64,000 nucleotides of DNA, from NCBI RefSeq assembly GCF_003122485.1, contig NZ_JRFU01000061.1, forward strand, positions 28,801-92,800. The letters run 5' to 3'. The DNA is from Eubacterium ramulus (GTDB lineage Bacteria > Bacillota > Clostridia > Lachnospirales > Lachnospiraceae). How positions within the stretch are numbered: position 1 is the first letter of the stretch; every line of letters starts with the position of its first letter. Position numbers and translations under genes: made by a program. Below are positions 61,422 to 64,000 of the stretch, one piece after another. Below the pieces are notes generated by a model. That model saw nothing but the letters and a program-made list of their open reading frames with translations. It was not told the origin of the DNA and searched no databases.

Positions 61422-62195
61422 TCACAACATATCAATATCTGGATATGGAGTCTGCATGATTTCAATAATCCAGAATGGTGTTCCGTCTTCCAGACTTGCC
61501 TTTTTATGATTAAAATCAATCCAGAACTCTCCCTCGTCCATGGGAACCCACCCCATGTCGTTTCCATTTTCTACATGCATCAACCCCAAGAAATCATACC
61601 ATTCGTTAACCACTTGACACCCGGCTAAAATATAATTTCTATTCGTATGGTATTCAGCGGATAAGACAGATTCCAGTGTTGAATTAAAGAATCTTTTTGA
61701 TAACGCATCGTAGAACAATAGCTCCGGCCCGCATAATGACGGATCACCAGATAAATCAATAACATCACACATACAAACCGCAGTAATCCTCGGGGCATCT
61801 ACTTGTTCGATTGCTAAGGATTCCATTACACGTTCATGTGTTTCTTCTCCATATAATTCTTTAAGTTTTCTCTTGTAATCTTTGAATGACTGATCCAATA
61901 CTGCATACGCGCTCATCAGTGACGCTTGAGATGCTTTGTTAAGGATGTTTGAACTCAGAATACAGAATATTGTAGCTGATCCGGTTAAGATTACTGGAAT
62001 ATAAACCGGAATGGCTACCTGCATTTTCTGCCAAATTGTAAGTTCATGTTTTTCAAGTTCTTCAGCCTCTTTGAGTAATCTAAGAGCTTTCGGTGCTGCT
62101 CTGGTTGTTGTAATCACAGTCGCCACTACACCTACTGCTCCAGCGATAGCCAATACGGTCGCAGAATTTCTCTGGATAAAAGCTTTAGATTTCAT
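61422..62195 (-). CDS. DUF6353-family membrane protein (paralogue 3)
   Basis: 257 aa. Transmembrane parts are SATVLAIAGAVGVVATVIT and IPVYIPVILTGSATIFCIL; then RKLKELYGEETHERVM and the C-terminal domain (VVNEWYDFLGLMHVENG, MGWVPMDEGEFWIDF, DGTPFWIIEI). Function is unknown. Confidence 0.82.
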   Translation of the reverse strand: MKSKAFIQRNSATVLAIAGAVGVVATVITTTRAAPKALRLLKEAEELEKHELTIWQKMQVAIPVYIPVILTGSATIFCILSSNILNKASQASLMSAYAVLDQSFKDYKRKLKELYGEETHERVMESLAIEQVDAPRITAVCMCDVIDLSGDPSLCGPELLFYDALSKRFFNSTLESVLSAEYHTNRNYILAGCQVVNEWYDFLGLMHVENGNDMGWVPMDEGEFWIDFNHKKASLEDGTPFWIIEIMQTPYPDIDML

Positions 62196-62478
62196 CGTAA
62201 TCTCCCTTTCTGAATTGTTCTATTTTTGATATAAATGCTTTCATTTCTAAAACCGGTAAATATACTGGTTTATGAAACATACATCCATACATGTCAGTTA
62301 TTGTAGAAAGAGTTTCGGCACGGACAGAACCTTCGCTATCGTACCATTCTAATATAACCTGACGATTCCGGCTCGTGCTTTGATACACTGCATATCCCAA
62401 ATGCACATCATCTATTTTCAGAAGTATAAGCGTGTATTCACGGGTTCTCAATATTTCATCGGCTTTGGTTTTATTCAT
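62185..62478 (-). CDS. phage hypothetical protein
   Basis: 97 aa: TLILLKIDDVHLGYAVYQST, then MFHKPVYLPVLEMKAFISK. Alpha/beta. AAAGGAGGAAATCT precedes the start. Its end overlaps the DUF6353 gene. Confidence 0.65.
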   Translation of the reverse strand: MNKTKADEILRTREYTLILLKIDDVHLGYAVYQSTSRNRQVILEWYDSEGSVRAETLSTITDMYGCMFHKPVYLPVLEMKAFISKIEQFRKGDYDEI

Positions 62479-62511
62479 AGATTTCCTCCTTTCGATTTGC
62501 TGAAAAAATAA

Positions 62512-62541
62512 AAGAGAAAAGCCATTGTTGACCTTTCTCTC
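62512..62541 (-). terminator. intrinsic terminator
   Basis: Minus strand AGAGAAAG with CTTTTCTCT and a short loop; TTTATTTTTT follows. Confidence 0.65.
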
Positions 62542-62547
62542 TGTTGA

Positions 62548-62718
62548 CTATTTTTTCTTTCTACTAATGAGCCATTTCATCAGTAATACTATTAACACTA
62601 TACATACAATAACGTCACCAAATATAATGATACCAACTGCACCAAATACACTAATAATTAGTACGGTGGCTACCACCAAAATAGTTAATATTGTTGCTAA
62701 AATTGTAAATAATATCAT
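62548..62718 (-). CDS. 56-aa transmembrane protein
   Basis: From ATG 62718 (TTAAAGGAGG upstream): MILFTILATILTILVVATV, then LIISVFGAVGIIIFGDV and a basic end (RKKK). Two hydrophobic helices. Function is unknown. Confidence 0.68.
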   Translation of the reverse strand: MILFTILATILTILVVATVLIISVFGAVGIIIFGDVIVCIVLIVLLMKWLISRKKK

Positions 62719-62749
62719 AACGATACCTCCTTTAATATTTTTCATCTAG

Positions 62750-62775
62750 TCATTAAAGGAAGTGTTTGACTCGCG
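62750..62775 (-). promoter_or_regulatory. recurrent intergenic element (copy d)
   Basis: Minus strand CGCGAGTCAAACACTTCC, then TTTAATGA. It lies between the hairpin after the 53-aa gene and the 62548 gene. Confidence 0.6.
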
Positions 62776-62787
62776 AATATAAAAAGA

Positions 62788-62801
62788 AGAGGCTTATGCC
62801 T
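62788..62801 (-). terminator. terminator hairpin with the stop codon in its loop
   Basis: GAGGC/GCCTC on the minus strand encloses ATAA, which is the stop of the 53-aa gene, followed by TTCTTTTT. Confidence 0.65.
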
Positions 62802-62955
62802 CCTCCTCATGAATCTGTTCTAAACAAACTTTCTGTAAATCCGTCAGATTTTTAATCAAAATATCTATGGATTTCTGTTGAGCCTTTACGATTTCTAAAA
62901 TATCGCTTTGACCTTTAATAACTGCTTCCATAGCATCTCTCTTTTTTCTGAACAT
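62794..62955 (-). CDS. 53-aa coiled-coil micro-protein
   Basis: MFRKKRDAMEAVIKGQSD, then ILEIVKAQQKSIDILIKNL and QIHEEEA. AAAGGAGGATAC precedes the start. It is helical throughout and may dimerise. Confidence 0.68.
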   Translation of the reverse strand: MFRKKRDAMEAVIKGQSDILEIVKAQQKSIDILIKNLTDLQKVCLEQIHEEEA

Positions 62956-62982
62956 AATAAGTATCCTCCTTTGTTTATGATT

Positions 62983-63008
62983 CCATAAAAGAAACTGTTT
63001 ATTATGCG
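62983..63008 (-). promoter_or_regulatory. recurrent intergenic element (copy e)
   Basis: Minus strand TTCGCATAATAAACAGTTTC, then TTTTATGG. It precedes the 53-aa gene. Confidence 0.5.
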
Positions 63009-63023
63009 AAAATAGTAACGAAT

Positions 63024-63251
63024 CTATGACTCGATTTTTGAAGCTTTATATTCTGCAGTATTTTTAGCTACTCTTGATATGAATCGTGCTTTTTTTCGTT
63101 TGTCGCTAGATAATAAATCTATGCAATCTTCGGCAGAAGCGTTGTAAGCTTTTAAAATACCTAACATCCGTCCTTTACCAAACGAATATGCAAATTCCAT
63201 CACTCCATATACGATACTTCCAATTACACAAACTTTAATCATTTTGTTCAT
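63024..63251 (-). CDS. membrane-anchored basic protein
   Basis: 75 aa with an N-terminal hydrophobic helix (VCVIGSIVYGVMEFAYSFG), then a basic helical tail. AAGGAGGAAATTAAT precedes the start. Function is unknown. Confidence 0.7.
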   Translation of the reverse strand: MNKMIKVCVIGSIVYGVMEFAYSFGKGRMLGILKAYNASAEDCIDLLSSDKRKKARFISRVAKNTAEYKASKIES

Positions 63252-63288
63252 ATTAATTTCCTCCTTGAAAAATAATCAGCTATCTAAA

Positions 63289-63648
63289 TCAAATATTCCT
63301 TCTATCGAAACATGTTTCCCAACGCTCTCTTTTTATCGGTTTCATTTTCAAAGCCCACATAATCTGTCTGATTGTAACTGTTGGATACAAATCATTTACA
63401 CACTCGCCAGCTCTTTCATCAAAAAACTTCTTAAATCCAGGATGCAAATATAATTGATCGGTAAGCCATGGATCTATTTTTGTCCAATATGTACTTTTGG
63501 TCTCTTTTACGTATTTCTGTTGAATAACTGCCAGACCTTTATCGCCGATCAAATATAAAGTACATTTGTTATACACTGGATGATCGCATTCGTACGTTTG
63601 ACCATAAGCTGTTGAAAATATTTTAGGTGGTTCGAAGTGGTATCTCAT
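63289..63648 (-). CDS. phage hypothetical protein
   Basis: 119 aa: YGQTYECDHPVYNKCTLYLI, then WLTDQLYLHPGFKKFFDE and TIRQIMWALKMK. Its start overlaps the upstream stop (ATGA). I do not recognise it. Confidence 0.68.
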   Translation of the reverse strand: MRYHFEPPKIFSTAYGQTYECDHPVYNKCTLYLIGDKGLAVIQQKYVKETKSTYWTKIDPWLTDQLYLHPGFKKFFDERAGECVNDLYPTVTIRQIMWALKMKPIKRERWETCFDRRNI

Positions 63649-63884
63649 GACACTAATATGTCAGCAACACATAACACAAATTCCGGACAATCTGATTCTT
63701 CAAGGGTTTCAAGAAACATTTTAACCACGTCCGGATAATCTTTTATTGCTCGAATGGCAACTCGAACGTTTATTATTGCATCGTCCACGTTCCCGCTGTC
63801 AAATAGCAGATTCGCGTCATTGAGTCTGCTTTTACAAAAAGAAATATCATGGTTCTTTTTTATTTCGTAATCATTAAGTTTCAT
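63645..63884 (-). CDS. small helical phage protein
   Basis: 79 aa from ATG 63884 (CGAAAGGAG upstream): MKLNDYEIKKNHDISF, then DDAIINVRVAIRAIKDYP. Helical, TPR-like look. Function is unknown. Confidence 0.68.
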   Translation of the reverse strand: MKLNDYEIKKNHDISFCKSRLNDANLLFDSGNVDDAIINVRVAIRAIKDYPDVVKMFLETLEESDCPEFVLCVADILVS

Positions 63885-63919
63885 AAATATGTTCTCCTTT
63901 CGATATGTGTAAAAATGCA

Positions 63920-64000
63920 TTATCCCAACACCTTAAAACAACTTGCTGCGCCACATGTATGGGTACCATCGCGCTCGATTTTATTTTGGTGATAAATGTA
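63920..64000 (-). CDS. C-terminal end of a gene cut by the window edge
   Basis: The last 26 codons of a minus-strand frame are visible, ending ERDGTHTCGAASCFKVLG. The CGAASC Cys pair may be part of a zinc site. The frame is open to the right edge. Confidence 0.5.
   Translation of the reverse strand, partial: YIYHQNKIERDGTHTCGAASCFKVLG

Overview
The window looks like a low-GC Firmicute of the gut Lachnospiraceae/Clostridia type that carries most of a large tailed phage (siphovirus layout). Support: nearly every gene has a strong GGAGG-type ribosome site; the endolysin carries the GWW/NGKVDF wall-binding repeats common in Lachnospiraceae; and many phage proteins belong to families I know from phages of gut Clostridia (DUF6353, DUF6378, DUF5052 types). 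Bases 1-3.9 kb look like host or accessory DNA: an edge-truncated DUF4304-like gene, two small unrecognised or immunity-like genes, and a self-contained two-gene cassette (AAA ATPase plus a PD-(D/E)XK-like protein) framed by terminators.

From about 3.99 kb to the right edge, almost everything is on the minus strand, so transcription runs from early genes (right) to late genes (left). The left end holds a truncated tyrosine integrase with helically phased 9-mer repeats upstream. After it come lysis (holin pair, amidase), tail fibres, tail hub, FN3 protein, a 2287-aa tape measure, tail chaperones, major tail protein, connectors, a fused protease-capsid, portal, a two-domain Tad2 (anti-Thoeris) protein, terminase, a GMKWGVRRY head-type protein, an HNH nuclease and a 319-bp non-coding region with a long inverted repeat. 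Next is a 969-aa single-chain RNA polymerase-like protein (DFDGD motif), two nucleases and a tRNA-like gene. The 37.3-46 kb block is a run of regulators and very small proteins. The 46-55 kb block is replication: DNA ligase-related protein, SNF2-type helicase, ThyX-like protein, SSB-like protein, a PrimPol-family B DNA polymerase fusion and an SF3 helicase. The 55-64 kb block is early membrane proteins, including three DUF6353 paralogues.

The features most worth following up are these. First, an in-frame TGA is the only thing separating the SF3 helicase from its own C-terminal domain, which is fused to the PrimPol-PolB polymerase. Second, the RNA polymerase-like protein starts with a motif typical of phage head-associated proteins. 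Third, a recurrent intergenic element (TTCGCG, a short spacer, AAC, then CTTTAATGA) lies between early genes and could be that polymerase's promoter. Fourth, Tad2 is duplicated in one chain. Fifth, the ATPase-nuclease pair may be a defence cassette. The phage continues past 64 kb, so whether it is complete, and where its right end lies, cannot be seen. Family names are from memory of sequence patterns; no database search was run.
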